Shown here: one piece after another, positions 1-9,034 of the stretch
How positions within the stretch are numbered: the stretch's first letter is position 1
How the letters are laid out: the number at the start of each line of letters is the position of its first letter
NCBI RefSeq assembly: GCF_003865135.1
Contig: NZ_BHZC01000001.1
Location: 7,936,001 to 8,000,000 of the forward strand
DNA from: Streptomyces chrestomyceticus JCM 4735
Lineage (GTDB): Bacteria > Actinomycetota > Actinomycetes > Streptomycetales > Streptomycetaceae
DNA length: 64,000 nucleotides
Direction: 5' to 3'
Made by a program: the position numbers and the translations under genes
Notes under the pieces: model-generated
The model's database searches: none
What the model saw: the letters and a program-made list of their open reading frames with translations, nothing else
What the model was told of the DNA's origin: nothing

Positions 1-615
1 TACGCCGAACGGGCGACGGACTGGCGGGGCAACAACAACATCGCCGAGTCGATCTACCAGCAGTTGCGCCTGGAGCGGTACCCGGAACCCGCCTGGATCG
101 TCGCCACGGCCGGTACCGGCGGCACCTCGGCGACCATCGCCCGCTACGTGCACTACATGCAGTACGACACCCGCATCTGCGTGCCCGACCCGGAGAACTC
201 CTGCTTCTTCGACGGCTGGCGCACCGGCGACGCGGAGACGGACTGCGCCACCGCCTCCCGCATCGAGGGCATCGGGCGGCCGCGCATGGAGCCCAGCTTC
301 GTGCCCGGCGCCATCGACCGGATGATGAAGGTCCCGGACGCGGCGAGCGTGGCGGCCGTACGGGCCCTGGAGCGGGCCATCGGCCGCAAGGCGGGCGGCT
401 CGACGGGCACCGGCCTGTGGAGCGCGCTGAAGATCGTCGCGGAGATGGTCGCCGCGGGGCGTACGGGCTCGGTCGTCACCCTGCTCTGTGACCCGGGCGA
501 TCGCTACCTGGACAAGTACTACTCGGACAGTTGGCTGGAGGAGCAGGGCCTGGACATCGCGCCGTACGCGGCGACGATCGAGAACTTCCTGGAGACCGGA
601 AGCTGGCCGGCCTGA
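1..615 (+). CDS. PLP-dependent cysteine synthase/desulfhydrase family protein (5' end missing)
   Basis: The reading frame is open from base 1, so the N-terminus and the PLP-binding lysine lie outside the window. The visible 204 codons hold the glycine-rich phosphate-cradling loop ([14 protein letters not shown]), typical of fold-type II PLP enzymes such as CysK and cystathionine beta-synthase. A C-terminal [17 protein letters not shown] stretch matches the end of the CysK-like domain. Members make cysteine from O-acetylserine or degrade it, as in the mycobacterial Cds1 desulfhydrase; which applies here cannot be told. It ends convergently with the DeoR regulator, 24 bases apart. Confidence 0.85.
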   Translation, partial: YAERATDWRGNNNIAESIYQQLRLERYPEPAWIVATAGTGGTSATIARYVHYMQYDTRICVPDPENSCFFDGWRTGDAETDCATASRIEGIGRPRMEPSFVPGAIDRMMKVPDAASVAAVRALERAIGRKAGGSTGTGLWSALKIVAEMVAAGRTGSVVTLLCDPGDRYLDKYYSDSWLEEQGLDIAPYAATIENFLETGSWPA

Positions 616-639
616 GCCACCGCCCCGGCCCCCGGCCCC

Positions 640-1485
640 TCAGAGGTCCGTGCCGTCGCCCGGTTCGCCCGCGACGACCAGTTCCGGCGGCAGTTCCGCG
701 ATCTCCGTACGGGCCTGCGCCGACAGACCGCGGTCGGTCACCAGGACGTCCACGTCCTCCAGCGCGGCGAAGGAACTGAGGCCCACCGTGCCCCACTTGG
801 TGTGGTCGGCCACCACCACGACCCGGCGGGCGGAGCGGACGAAGTGGCGGTTGGTCTCCGCCTCGGCCAGGTTGGGCGTGGACAGTCCGGCCTCCACCGA
901 TATGCCGTGCACCCCGAGGAAGAGCACGTCGAAGTGGAGGGAGCGGATCGCGGCGTCCGCCACCGGGCCCACCAGGGTGTCCGAGGGGGTACGGACGCCG
1001 CCGGTCAGCACCACGGTCGCCGCGCCCGCGCGGGGTGACTGGCTGCCGCCGGCCGCCGCCCGCTGCGCGTTGTAGAACACGTCGGCGACCCGTACCGAGT
1101 TGGTGACGACCGTCAGGTCCGGCACCTCCAGCAGTTGCTGGGCCAGCGCGAACGCGGTGGTGCCGCCCGCCAGGGCGACGGCGCCGCCCGGCGCCGCCAT
1201 CCGGGCCGCCGCCTTGGCGATGTCCTCCTTGGCGCTCAGCTCCAGCCCCGACTTCGCCTCGAAGCCCGGCTCGTGGCTGCTCGGCTCGCTGACCGGGACC
1301 GCGCCGCCGTGCACCTTCTCCACCATGCCCTGCCGGGCGAGGGCGTCCAGGTCGCGCCGGACCGTCATGTCCGACACGTTGAGCCTGCGGGTCAGCTCGT
1401 TCACGCGGACGCCGCCGCGCCGTCTGACCTCGTCGAGGATCAGAGCGCGCCGCTGCTCCGCGAGCAGGTTCTGATTGTCGCTCAC
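640..1485 (-). CDS. DeoR/GlpR-family transcriptional regulator
   Basis: A 281-residue repressor-type protein. Residues 1-60 form the DeoR winged helix-turn-helix, with the hallmark RLNVSDMTVRRDLDAL recognition segment. The rest is a DeoR sensor domain (GGTTAFALAQ, TNSVRVADVF, LTGG, LFLGVHGIS, ADHTKWG), which in this family binds a phosphorylated sugar or related metabolite. The GTG at 1485 is chosen because it starts the conserved N-terminus and has a GGAAGGGA ribosome site upstream; the frame stays open to 1812 but that part has no family resemblance. No sugar operon is adjacent, so the target is unknown. Confidence 0.88.
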   Translation of the reverse strand: MSDNQNLLAEQRRALILDEVRRRGGVRVNELTRRLNVSDMTVRRDLDALARQGMVEKVHGGAVPVSEPSSHEPGFEAKSGLELSAKEDIAKAAARMAAPGGAVALAGGTTAFALAQQLLEVPDLTVVTNSVRVADVFYNAQRAAAGGSQSPRAGAATVVLTGGVRTPSDTLVGPVADAAIRSLHFDVLFLGVHGISVEAGLSTPNLAEAETNRHFVRSARRVVVVADHTKWGTVGLSSFAALEDVDVLVTDRGLSAQARTEIAELPPELVVAGEPGDGTDL

Positions 1486-1714
1486 CCCGGCCTGTCCCTT
1501 CCGCCCGGCTGCCGTTGCGCACACATCCTCGCACGCGGCACCTGGGGCATCCGCCCCGCCGGGGTGGGGTGTGCGTCCGCGGAACCGGGAAGAAGGCAGG
1601 CGCGAGGCAGGTGTCCGGAGCCGCGGGCGCTCGTTGAGCATGACATGACAGTGGAAGGCGCCGCCGGGTACCGTGCGGCGCCGACCGGCACGTACGGCAT
1701 CGGGGGACAGACCA

Positions 1715-4174
1715 GTGGACAGCGCGAGCAGCACGCACCGAACGGCTCCGGACCGTCCGGACGCCGCACCGGAAGGACCGGGCACCGGCCCGGACGGGGA
1801 CGGTCCGGACACGGCCCCGGACGGTCACACACCGGGCACCGCCCCACCCGGCGACCGGCAACTCGCCCTGGAGCTGCTGGTGCACGGCGTCGGCGGCACG
1901 ACCCCGGAGCGGATGCTCGGCGACCCGCGCACCGTCCTGATCACCGGCGACGACACGGCCGCCGTGTACCGCAGGGCCGTCGACGCCGACGCCGAACAGC
2001 GCCCTGACGACTACCGCGCCGAACCGATCCGCGAGGCGTACTGCTGGTGCAACCTCACCTCCGGCAACGGAGCCCGCGCCCTGTGGCTGATCCTGCTCCC
2101 CTTCATGGTCGCCAACCTCGCCCACTGGATGCGCCCCGCCGCCCCCGCGCACCACCGGGGCCACCGCGTGTACGACATCCTCGTCCGCCTCCTCGCCCTC
2201 AGCCTCACCGTCCTGCTGGTCGCCGCGGCCTGCGAGGTGGCCCTGGACCTGACGGCCTGGCAGTGCGCGGGCAGCGCCGCCTGCGCGGCCGGCAAGTCCT
2301 GGATGGGCTTCATGAGCCCCGAGCAGGGCGGCACCTGGAGCGGCCCCGGCCGCCGCGTCGTGATCGCCGCCCTGATGCCACTGCTGCTCGTCGGCTTCCT
2401 GTGGTGGCTCTCCCGCCGTACGTGGAGCGCGTACGAGTCCGCCTCGCCGCCGCCGCGCCGCCCCGGCACCTCCCGTGACGTCCCGCCCGCCCAGCGCCCC
2501 GCGCTGACCCGCCGCGGCTTCTGGTACGGCCGCCGGGTGGTGGCCCGGCTGCGCGCCGCGCACACCGCGGCCGGACTGCTGACCATCGCCGTCGCGCTGC
2601 TCGTGACCGGGCTGGACTTCGACCGGCGTACGGGGCACGGCGGGACGCTCTCCGCCCTCGGCCGGGTGCTGCTCGCGCTGGTCCTGCTGCTGGTGGCGCT
2701 CACCGTCTGGATCGTCTGCCGCACCGCGCGCTGCGAGGCCGAACCGGACGAGCACCACGACCGCTTCGTGGTCAAGGTGCTGCCGTTCGCCGCGCTCGTC
2801 GCCCTCGTCCTGTCCGCCGTCCACACGGCCTGGTCCCGGCCCGGCTGGGTCAGCGGCGACCGGCTGCCCGGCAGCGGCGCCTTCGGCGGCATCGCCGTCC
2901 TCCAGGGCCTGCTGGTCCTCGGCCTCCTCGTCACCGCGGGCTTCCTGCAGAACGCCGCACGGCGCCACGGACACGGCGACGGACGCGCCGCGCTGAAAGG
3001 ATTCCACGGCGCGGCCGTCGCCCTGCTGGGCTGCGCTCTGGGCGGCGTGCTGACCGGGGGAGCGGCCCAGCGGCTGGCGGACTGGATGGACGGCGGCGCG
3101 ACCCCCGGGCAGCCGGGCGCCCCGATCGCCGGGCCGGCCGTCGTCCTGTCCTGGCAGGCGTCGGTGCTGCCGGTGCTCCTGGTGGTCGTCGCGGCCTTCG
3201 CCGTCCTGGCCGGGGTCCAGATGTTCGTGGTGCGCCGCAAGGTGGAACCGGACATCCCGGGCCTGTACGACAAGCAGGAGCGGCCCGACGAGCAGCGGGT
3301 GCGCCGGATCGCGGGAACCATCGCGCGGGCCGGACTCACCGACTCCGCCCCGGTCCTGCTCGGCGCGGTCTGCCTGGTCACGCTGGTGCTGGGCGCGGGC
3401 GCGGTGGCCGGCGCCTGGCTCACCGACCGGGCGCCGGGACGCGCCACGGAGCAGGCGCCACTGCTGGTGCACACCGCCGCGGCGACGGCGGAGTCGCTCG
3501 GCTCCTGGCTGATGGGCGCCGGTGTCCTGCTGCTCGCCGTCATGGGCTGGCGGGCCTACCGCGACCGCTCCACCCGCCGTACGGTCGGCATCCTGTGGGA
3601 CGTCGGCACGTTCTGGCCGCGCGCGGCGCACCCCTTCGCGCCGCCCTGCTACGCCGAGCGCGCCGTCCCCGACCTGACGTGGCGGATGGCCACCTGGACC
3701 GAGAACAACGACGGCCGCCTGGTCATCTCCGGCCACTCCCAGGGCAGTGTGCTGGCGGCCGCGGCCGTCTGGCAGCTCGACCTGGTCACCCGCAGCCGGG
3801 TCGCGCTGCTGACGTACGGGTCGCCGCTGGAGCGCCTGTACGGGCGGTGGTTCCCCGCCTGCTTCGGGCCGGAGGCGCTGACCGGGCTGCACCGGGAGAT
3901 GGACGACTGGCGCAACCTGTGGCGGCTGACCGACCCCATCGGCGGTCCGGTGCGGCTCACCTGCGAGGACGGCCCGGACATCGACCTCGGCCCGCTGCGC
4001 GATCCCCTCGCCTTCGGGCGGACCCTCCAGCATCCGCTGCCCGCGCAGATCCTGGGGCACGGCGACTACCAGTCCGACCCGGTGTTCGAGGAGACCCGCG
4101 CCGTACTGATCGCCCGACTCGGAGCGGGGGTACCGCGTCAGCGCGAGACCAACGGGACGGGCGGCGGCTGCTGA
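1715..4174 (+). CDS. Large integral membrane protein with alpha/beta-hydrolase (lipase-like) motifs
   Basis: An 819-residue protein starting at a GTG preceded by GGGGGACAG. Residues 1-48 are a low-complexity Pro/Gly/Asp-rich tail. Residues 54-61 (LLVHGVGG) look like the first strand and oxyanion loop of an alpha/beta hydrolase. About eight to ten hydrophobic segments follow, and then a nucleophile elbow GHSQGS with Ser675, followed by an LTYGSPLERLYGRW segment typical of lipases. The hydrolase fold therefore seems split by a large membrane insert. Substrate and cellular role are unknown. It converges with the beta-helix ATPase, 7 bases apart. Confidence 0.75.
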   Translation: MDSASSTHRTAPDRPDAAPEGPGTGPDGDGPDTAPDGHTPGTAPPGDRQLALELLVHGVGGTTPERMLGDPRTVLITGDDTAAVYRRAVDADAEQRPDDYRAEPIREAYCWCNLTSGNGARALWLILLPFMVANLAHWMRPAAPAHHRGHRVYDILVRLLALSLTVLLVAAACEVALDLTAWQCAGSAACAAGKSWMGFMSPEQGGTWSGPGRRVVIAALMPLLLVGFLWWLSRRTWSAYESASPPPRRPGTSRDVPPAQRPALTRRGFWYGRRVVARLRAAHTAAGLLTIAVALLVTGLDFDRRTGHGGTLSALGRVLLALVLLLVALTVWIVCRTARCEAEPDEHHDRFVVKVLPFAALVALVLSAVHTAWSRPGWVSGDRLPGSGAFGGIAVLQGLLVLGLLVTAGFLQNAARRHGHGDGRAALKGFHGAAVALLGCALGGVLTGGAAQRLADWMDGGATPGQPGAPIAGPAVVLSWQASVLPVLLVVVAAFAVLAGVQMFVVRRKVEPDIPGLYDKQERPDEQRVRRIAGTIARAGLTDSAPVLLGAVCLVTLVLGAGAVAGAWLTDRAPGRATEQAPLLVHTAAATAESLGSWLMGAGVLLLAVMGWRAYRDRSTRRTVGILWDVGTFWPRAAHPFAPPCYAERAVPDLTWRMATWTENNDGRLVISGHSQGSVLAAAAVWQLDLVTRSRVALLTYGSPLERLYGRWFPACFGPEALTGLHREMDDWRNLWRLTDPIGGPVRLTCEDGPDIDLGPLRDPLAFGRTLQHPLPAQILGHGDYQSDPVFEETRAVLIARLGAGVPRQRETNGTGGGC

Positions 4175-4181
4175 CGGCCCG

Positions 4182-6641
4182 TCAGGGCAGGTCGGGCAGA
4201 TCCTCCGCGTACAGCAGCGTGAGGTCGTCGGTGTCCGGGTCGGTCAGCAGGGCGACCCGGCCCGCATGCCGCTCGACCATCGACTCGAACGTCTGCCGGG
4301 CGGTCCGCCCGTTGCCGAACGAAGGGCCCTTGGGGAGCGCGGTGAAGTACTTCAGCAGTGCCTCGCCCGCCCCCTCGGCCAGCCGGTACTCATGCTCCTC
4401 GCCCTGCTGCTCGACGATCCGCAGCAGATCCTCCGGCGCGTAGTCGCCGAAGGTGATGGTCCGTGAGAAACGGGACGCCACGCCCGGGTTGACGGCGAGG
4501 AAGCGCTCCATCTCGGCCGTGTACCCGGCCACGATCACCACCACCGCCTCCCGGTGGTCCTCCATCAGCTTCACCAGCGTGTCGATCGCCTCGCGCCCGA
4601 AGTCCCGCCCGGAGTCCTCCGGCGAGAGCGCGTACGCCTCGTCGATGAAGAGCACCCCGCCGCGCGCCCGGTCGAACGCCTCCTGCGTACGGATCGCCGT
4701 GGACCCGATGTGCTCGCCGACCAGGTCCACCCGGGACACCTCCACCAGGTGCCCGCGCTCCAGCACGTCCAGCGAGGCCAGGATCTCGCCGTAGAGCCGC
4801 GCCACCGTGGTCTTGCCGGTGCCGGGGGAGCCGGTGAAGACCAGATGGCGGCGGACGGAGGCGGCCTTGAGGCCGGCCTCCTGCCGCCGGCGCCCCACCT
4901 CGATCATGTTGATCAGGCTGCGCACCTCGCGCTTGACGCTCTCCAGGCCGACCAGCTTGTCCAGTTCGCCGAGCACCTCCTCGGAGGGCCGGCTGCCCGG
5001 GGAAGCCCCGGCGGGCTCCGGCGCGGGCGGCGCCGGCAGGACGGTCTGCGCCGGTACGGCGCCGAGCAGCCCGGCCGTCCGCGTCACCGGCGCGCCCGCG
5101 GGCGCCCGCAACGCCGGGGCCGGGACCGCCGTTTCCCCGGCCGCCCGGCTCTCGTCGCTGGTGCAGTCCTGTACGGACGGCCCGCCCGTGTACCCCTCGC
5201 CCTGCGCGGCGGCGCTGTCCGCGAACTCGTACCCGCCGCGCGCGCACCGCTCGGTGCGGCAGTGCGTCAGCGTCGTACGGCAGCCGTCGATGATGTGGAA
5301 CCCGTACCCGGAACTTCCGGTCACCCGGCAGCCGTTGAACGTACCGCGGCCCTCCGCCGACACGTAGAAACCCGCCTCGGCCGGGGAGCTGACCACACAG
5401 CGCTCGACGGTGGGGTCGGCGCCCTTGGTCACGATCACGCCGGTCTGCGCCGCGTCGATGGTGCAGTTGGCGAGGGTGCCGCCGCTGCCGTGGTCGCGGA
5501 ACCACGCGCCGGTCGCCGCCTCCCGGATGCGGCAGTCGTCGAGCTGCACGGTCGCGCCGTCGCTCACCGACACCGCCGTGTTGCGCACCTGGGCCAGGTC
5601 GGAGTCCACCACGTCCGCGCGCGAGCCCCGGTCCAGGACGAACAGCGCGTCCGGCACGTCGTGCACCCGCGTCGAGTCCAGGACGGCGGTGGCGCCGTCG
5701 CTGACCCACACCGCCGGGTAGTCGCCCGTACTGTCGTGGATCTCGCACTGATTGGCGTCCACCCGGGTGCCCGGGTCCCACACGGACAGCCCGTTGCGGC
5801 CGAAGCGCCGCACCATGCTGCGGGTCAGCGTCAGCACCGACCGGGACCGCAGGTCCACGGCGTTCTCCGGGATGTCGTGGATGTCGCAGTCGGCGAGCGT
5901 GAGCACCGCGTCGGTGTCCAGGGTGATGCCGTCGGCCGAGGTCCGGTGCACCGAGCAGTCGGTCAACTGGCCGCTCGCCCGCGAGGCCACCTGCACACCC
6001 GCACCCTTGATCTCGTACAGCTCGCAGCCGAACGCCTCCACGCCGCTGCCCTCGCCGTCCACCGACAGGCCCGCGCCGGAGGCGTTCCGCACCCGGCAGT
6101 TCTCCAGCCGCGGATGCGCGCCGCCGCGCACCGTGATCCCGGACTGCCCGGCGGCCACCACCTCGCACTCCTCGAAGATCCCGCCGGCCCCGTCCAGCAC
6201 GCTGATGCCCACACCGCCCGGATTGTCGACCGTGCAGCGGCGTACTGTCGGACGCGCACCGCCGCGCACCTCGATGCCGGACGCCGACCGCGTCACCACC
6301 CGCAGCCCGTCCAGCTCCGGCGCGCCGTCCTCCACCAGGATCGCGGGCGCCGTCGAGTCCTGCCCCTCCACCTGGAGGTCCTGGACCGTCGCCGAGGCCC
6401 GTACGGTCAGCGCGACACCGTCGGCGGGCGCGATCCGCACCGACCCGCGCGCGCCCTCGGGACCGCGCAGCGTCACCGCGCGCAGCAGCACGAGGTTCTC
6501 GCGGTACGTGCCGGCACCCACGGTCAGTACGTCGCCGTCCCCCGCGGCTTCCAGGGCCGCGGCCAGCGAGCTGTATTCACCCGTGCGGCGCCGCCACCGC
6601 GATGTGCCCGTGTGCGTCACCTGGACCGAGCCCTGTGCCAT
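4182..6641 (-). CDS. Right-handed beta-helix repeat / CbxX-type AAA+ ATPase fusion
   Basis: An 819-residue two-part protein. Residues about 25-480 are successive short beta-helix (PbH1-like) rungs of the kind ... GGARPTVRRCTVDNPG, similar to pectate-lyase-like folds. A Pro/Ala-rich linker leads to an AAA+ module with Walker A GSPGTGKT (604-611), Walker B VLFIDEAY (about 660-667) and arginine-finger region SRFSRTI. This resembles CbbX and the ESX EccA ATPases, which remodel protein complexes. The ATG at 6641 has a GAGGTGGGGG ribosome site. There is no signal peptide, so it should be cytosolic. What the beta-helix binds is unknown; no ESX genes are near. Confidence 0.85.
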   Translation of the reverse strand: MAQGSVQVTHTGTSRWRRRTGEYSSLAAALEAAGDGDVLTVGAGTYRENLVLLRAVTLRGPEGARGSVRIAPADGVALTVRASATVQDLQVEGQDSTAPAILVEDGAPELDGLRVVTRSASGIEVRGGARPTVRRCTVDNPGGVGISVLDGAGGIFEECEVVAAGQSGITVRGGAHPRLENCRVRNASGAGLSVDGEGSGVEAFGCELYEIKGAGVQVASRASGQLTDCSVHRTSADGITLDTDAVLTLADCDIHDIPENAVDLRSRSVLTLTRSMVRRFGRNGLSVWDPGTRVDANQCEIHDSTGDYPAVWVSDGATAVLDSTRVHDVPDALFVLDRGSRADVVDSDLAQVRNTAVSVSDGATVQLDDCRIREAATGAWFRDHGSGGTLANCTIDAAQTGVIVTKGADPTVERCVVSSPAEAGFYVSAEGRGTFNGCRVTGSSGYGFHIIDGCRTTLTHCRTERCARGGYEFADSAAAQGEGYTGGPSVQDCTSDESRAAGETAVPAPALRAPAGAPVTRTAGLLGAVPAQTVLPAPPAPEPAGASPGSRPSEEVLGELDKLVGLESVKREVRSLINMIEVGRRRQEAGLKAASVRRHLVFTGSPGTGKTTVARLYGEILASLDVLERGHLVEVSRVDLVGEHIGSTAIRTQEAFDRARGGVLFIDEAYALSPEDSGRDFGREAIDTLVKLMEDHREAVVVIVAGYTAEMERFLAVNPGVASRFSRTITFGDYAPEDLLRIVEQQGEEHEYRLAEGAGEALLKYFTALPKGPSFGNGRTARQTFESMVERHAGRVALLTDPDTDDLTLLYAEDLPDLP

Positions 6642-6898
6642 GGCGCTGTCGTGCCCCCACCTCGTGCGGCTGTTACCGGCCCGGCAGTTGTACGTCCGCG
6701 TATGTCCGCGTACGTGTGCCCGGGACCCCAGCCGGGAGGCTGGCCGCTCCACCGTAGCGCGCCCGGCGGGCGCCGGATGACATGGTCAGCCTGTATGTGC
6801 GGGAGTTCGCCGACGGGGCCCGCGACCCCACCGTACGGGCATCCGGCAGCCTTTTCCGGCACCGGTCCGCGGCCCCTTCCGCGGCCTGCGGCCCCTGG

Positions 6899-7504
6899 TC
6901 AGCTTCCCGCTCCGGCCCGTCCCCAGTCCTGGCCCGCGCGCTCCCACTCCCGGTCCCAGCGCCGGTAACGGCCGTTCAGCATCCGGCGTGTCACCAGCCC
7001 CCGGCCGCCCGCGGCCACGGCTCCCGTGCAGGCCGCCGCGCCGAGCCCCGCCAGCACCGCATGGGCCCGCGCCGTGCTCGCGTCCATCGGCCGCGTCACC
7101 ACCCGGCCCCGCGGGTCGGTCCAGATACGGAACCGCTCGCCCGCCCGTACGGCACCCGGCGCGGCGACCGGGCCGCTGTGCTCGCTGCCGTCCGGCGCGG
7201 TCCAGCGGGCCTCCACCCGGCGGTGCATCTCCCGGCCCGCGACGGCCTCGGGGTCGGCGGCCGCGGAAGCGCGCGAAGCGGCCCGGCTCGGCGTCGCCCA
7301 GACCTGGTGCCGCTGCTGCGCCTGGGCCCGCACGGACCGCTGCAACGCGTCGTGGGCGGCGCTGTCCGCGGTGAGACCCACGAAGCCGCCGCCCAGCACG
7401 ATGACCAGGAAGGCGGCCAGCGCCACCCACGCCTCCAGGAGGTCGGTCGTCCGGCGCAGCGGGTTGCGCCGCCAGCGCCACAGCCCCGCGATGACTCGTA
7501 CCAC
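6899..7504 (-). CDS. Rv1733c-like two-helix membrane protein
   Basis: A 201-residue protein with a GTG start after GAGAGGGGG. A hydrophobic helix at about 24-46 and a second at about 148-170 flank an extracytoplasmic loop of about 100 residues that holds RIWTDPRGRVV. This layout is that of the actinobacterial Rv1733c family, a dormancy-linked membrane antigen in Mycobacterium with no known biochemical role. The neighbouring CBS-BON and MEDS/STAS genes suggest a stress-related setting, which is inference. Confidence 0.75.
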   Translation of the reverse strand: MVRVIAGLWRWRRNPLRRTTDLLEAWVALAAFLVIVLGGGFVGLTADSAAHDALQRSVRAQAQQRHQVWATPSRAASRASAAADPEAVAGREMHRRVEARWTAPDGSEHSGPVAAPGAVRAGERFRIWTDPRGRVVTRPMDASTARAHAVLAGLGAAACTGAVAAGGRGLVTRRMLNGRYRRWDREWERAGQDWGRAGAGS

Positions 7505-7756
7505 GTCGTGCCCCCTCTCCCTGCCCGCAGGTACCTCGTCCGGCGCGCGTCATGCACGGACGGGGCGAACGGAGAGCGCAATCACCGGCGGCCGGGTGCC
7601 GGGGGCGGGCGCGGACGGGGCGCCGAAGCGGGTACGGCACCGGGCCCGCAGGGGGCTCCCTCACCTGCGGGGCGCGCACCGTATCGCCGCGTGCGCGGCC
7701 TTCAGCCGTACCCGGCGGCGGCCGACACTGTATCCCTGCGTGAGGGAGGCCCCGCG

Positions 7757-8497
7757 ATGGATCACCGACAGGTCGGCCGGCTCATGAACACCGAGGTCGT
7801 CAGGGCCCGGCGCACCACGTCGTTCCGGGAAGTCGTCAATCTGCTGAGCCGGCACCGCAAGACGGGGCTGCCCGTCGTCGACGCCGACGACAAGGTCGTG
7901 GGCGTCATCTCCGAGACGGACCTGATGTACCGCCAGGCCGCCCAGGACATCCTGCAGAACCGCTGGTACAACCGGCGCCGGCTGACCGGCCGCGCCCGCG
8001 CGGCCCGGGCCAGGAAGCGCGGCCTGCGGGCGGGCGAGCTGATGACCTCGCCGCCGGTCACGATCGGCCCGCACCAGACTGTCGCCGAGGCCGCCCGGCT
8101 GATGGTGACCGGGAAGCTGGACCGGCTGCCGGTCGTCGACGCGGAGGGCCGGCTGTGCGGGCTGGTGACCCGCAGCGACCTGCTGAAGGTCTTCCTGCGC
8201 CCGGACGAGGAGATCCGCGAGGAACTGATCACCGAGGTGCTGGTGCGCACCCTCGGCCTCAAGCCCGGTGCGCTCGGGGTGACCGTACGGGCGGGTGTGG
8301 TCACGCTGTCGGGGCGGCTGGGGCGCAGCAGCGAGGTGCCGGTGGCGCTGCGGCTGGCGGGGCGGATCGACGGGGTGGTCGCGGTGGTGGACGAGCTGGA
8401 GTACGAGCACGACGACGCCGCCGAACAGCACGGTGAGCAGATCGTGCGCGACCGGGCGCAGGAGTGGCTGCGGGCCCCGGAGGAAGGGGCGCGCTGA
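7757..8497 (+). CDS. CBS-pair and BON domain protein
   Basis: A 246-residue soluble protein. CBS domain 1 spans about residues 8-60 (TGLPVVDADDKVVGVISETDL), CBS 2 about 94-146 (DRLPVVDAEGRLCGLVTRSDL), and a BON domain about 152-218 (VRAGVVTLSGRLG). CBS pairs usually bind adenosyl nucleotides, and BON domains are linked to membranes or lipid. The combination is common in actinobacterial stress regulons. The ATG at 7757 is set by GAGGGAGG 7 bases upstream; the frame is open further left but without similarity. Confidence 0.9.
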   Translation: MDHRQVGRLMNTEVVRARRTTSFREVVNLLSRHRKTGLPVVDADDKVVGVISETDLMYRQAAQDILQNRWYNRRRLTGRARAARARKRGLRAGELMTSPPVTIGPHQTVAEAARLMVTGKLDRLPVVDAEGRLCGLVTRSDLLKVFLRPDEEIREELITEVLVRTLGLKPGALGVTVRAGVVTLSGRLGRSSEVPVALRLAGRIDGVVAVVDELEYEHDDAAEQHGEQIVRDRAQEWLRAPEEGAR

Positions 8498-8576
8498 GGC
8501 GGCGGGGCGGGAGGAAGGGCGGGACCGGGGTACGGGCGGGGCCGGCTGGGTCTGCTCGCCGGCCCGCCCGCGCGCC

Positions 8577-9034
8577 TCACCGCACCCGTACCGCCAGGGT
8601 GACCTCGGCCCCCGCGCACCGGACGCCTCCATGTCGCCGGGCCGGACCGCGAACCGGTCCGCCACCAGGCGCGCGAGCCACAGCCCGCGCCCGTGGTGCG
8701 CTCCGTCGAGCCCCGGCAGCAGCTCCGGAATCACGGTTTCGCTGAAGCCGGGGCCCGAGTCGCTGATACGGCACTCCAGTTCGTCACCGATGCGCCGCAG
8801 CACCAGCCGGCCCGAGCCGCCCGCGTGTTCCACGGCGTTGCCCGCGATCTCGTCCACGGCCAGCACGAACTCCCCGCGCCGCGGCTCCGCCAGGCCCTCC
8901 CGCAGGGCACACTCCTCCACCAGCAGCCGCAACTGCGGCAGCAGCCGCGCGGTGAAGCGGCGCCGCAGCAGACAGGTGGCGGTCCTCATGTCGACCGGCC
9001 CGTCCTCGGACGTGGCCGGGTCCGGGGTCAGCAC
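8577..9034 (-). CDS. Anti-sigma-type histidine kinase-like ATPase, apparent -1 frameshift near its end
   Basis: A GHKL ATPase of the SpoIIAB/RsbW type, used as serine kinase and anti-sigma factor in partner switching. Visible boxes are N (EFVLAVDEIAGNAVEHAGG, about 55-73), G1 (SDSGPGF, 91-97) and G2 (HGRGLWLARLVAD, 114-126). The GTG at 9034 lies inside the end of the MEDS-STAS gene and has a near-perfect GGAGGTGAT site, so the two are probably coupled. After residue 141 the frame runs on without similarity. Adding one base to the C5 run at 8609-8613 restores the tail AEVTLAVRVR and a stop at 8577, giving 152 residues. Confidence 0.8.

Noticed and set aside
476..4060. 1194-codon open frame on the minus strand
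   Set aside because: It lies antisense to the membrane hydrolase and DeoR genes; its translation is Gly/Arg/Asp/His-rich without family motifs, a usual side effect of high third-position GC.
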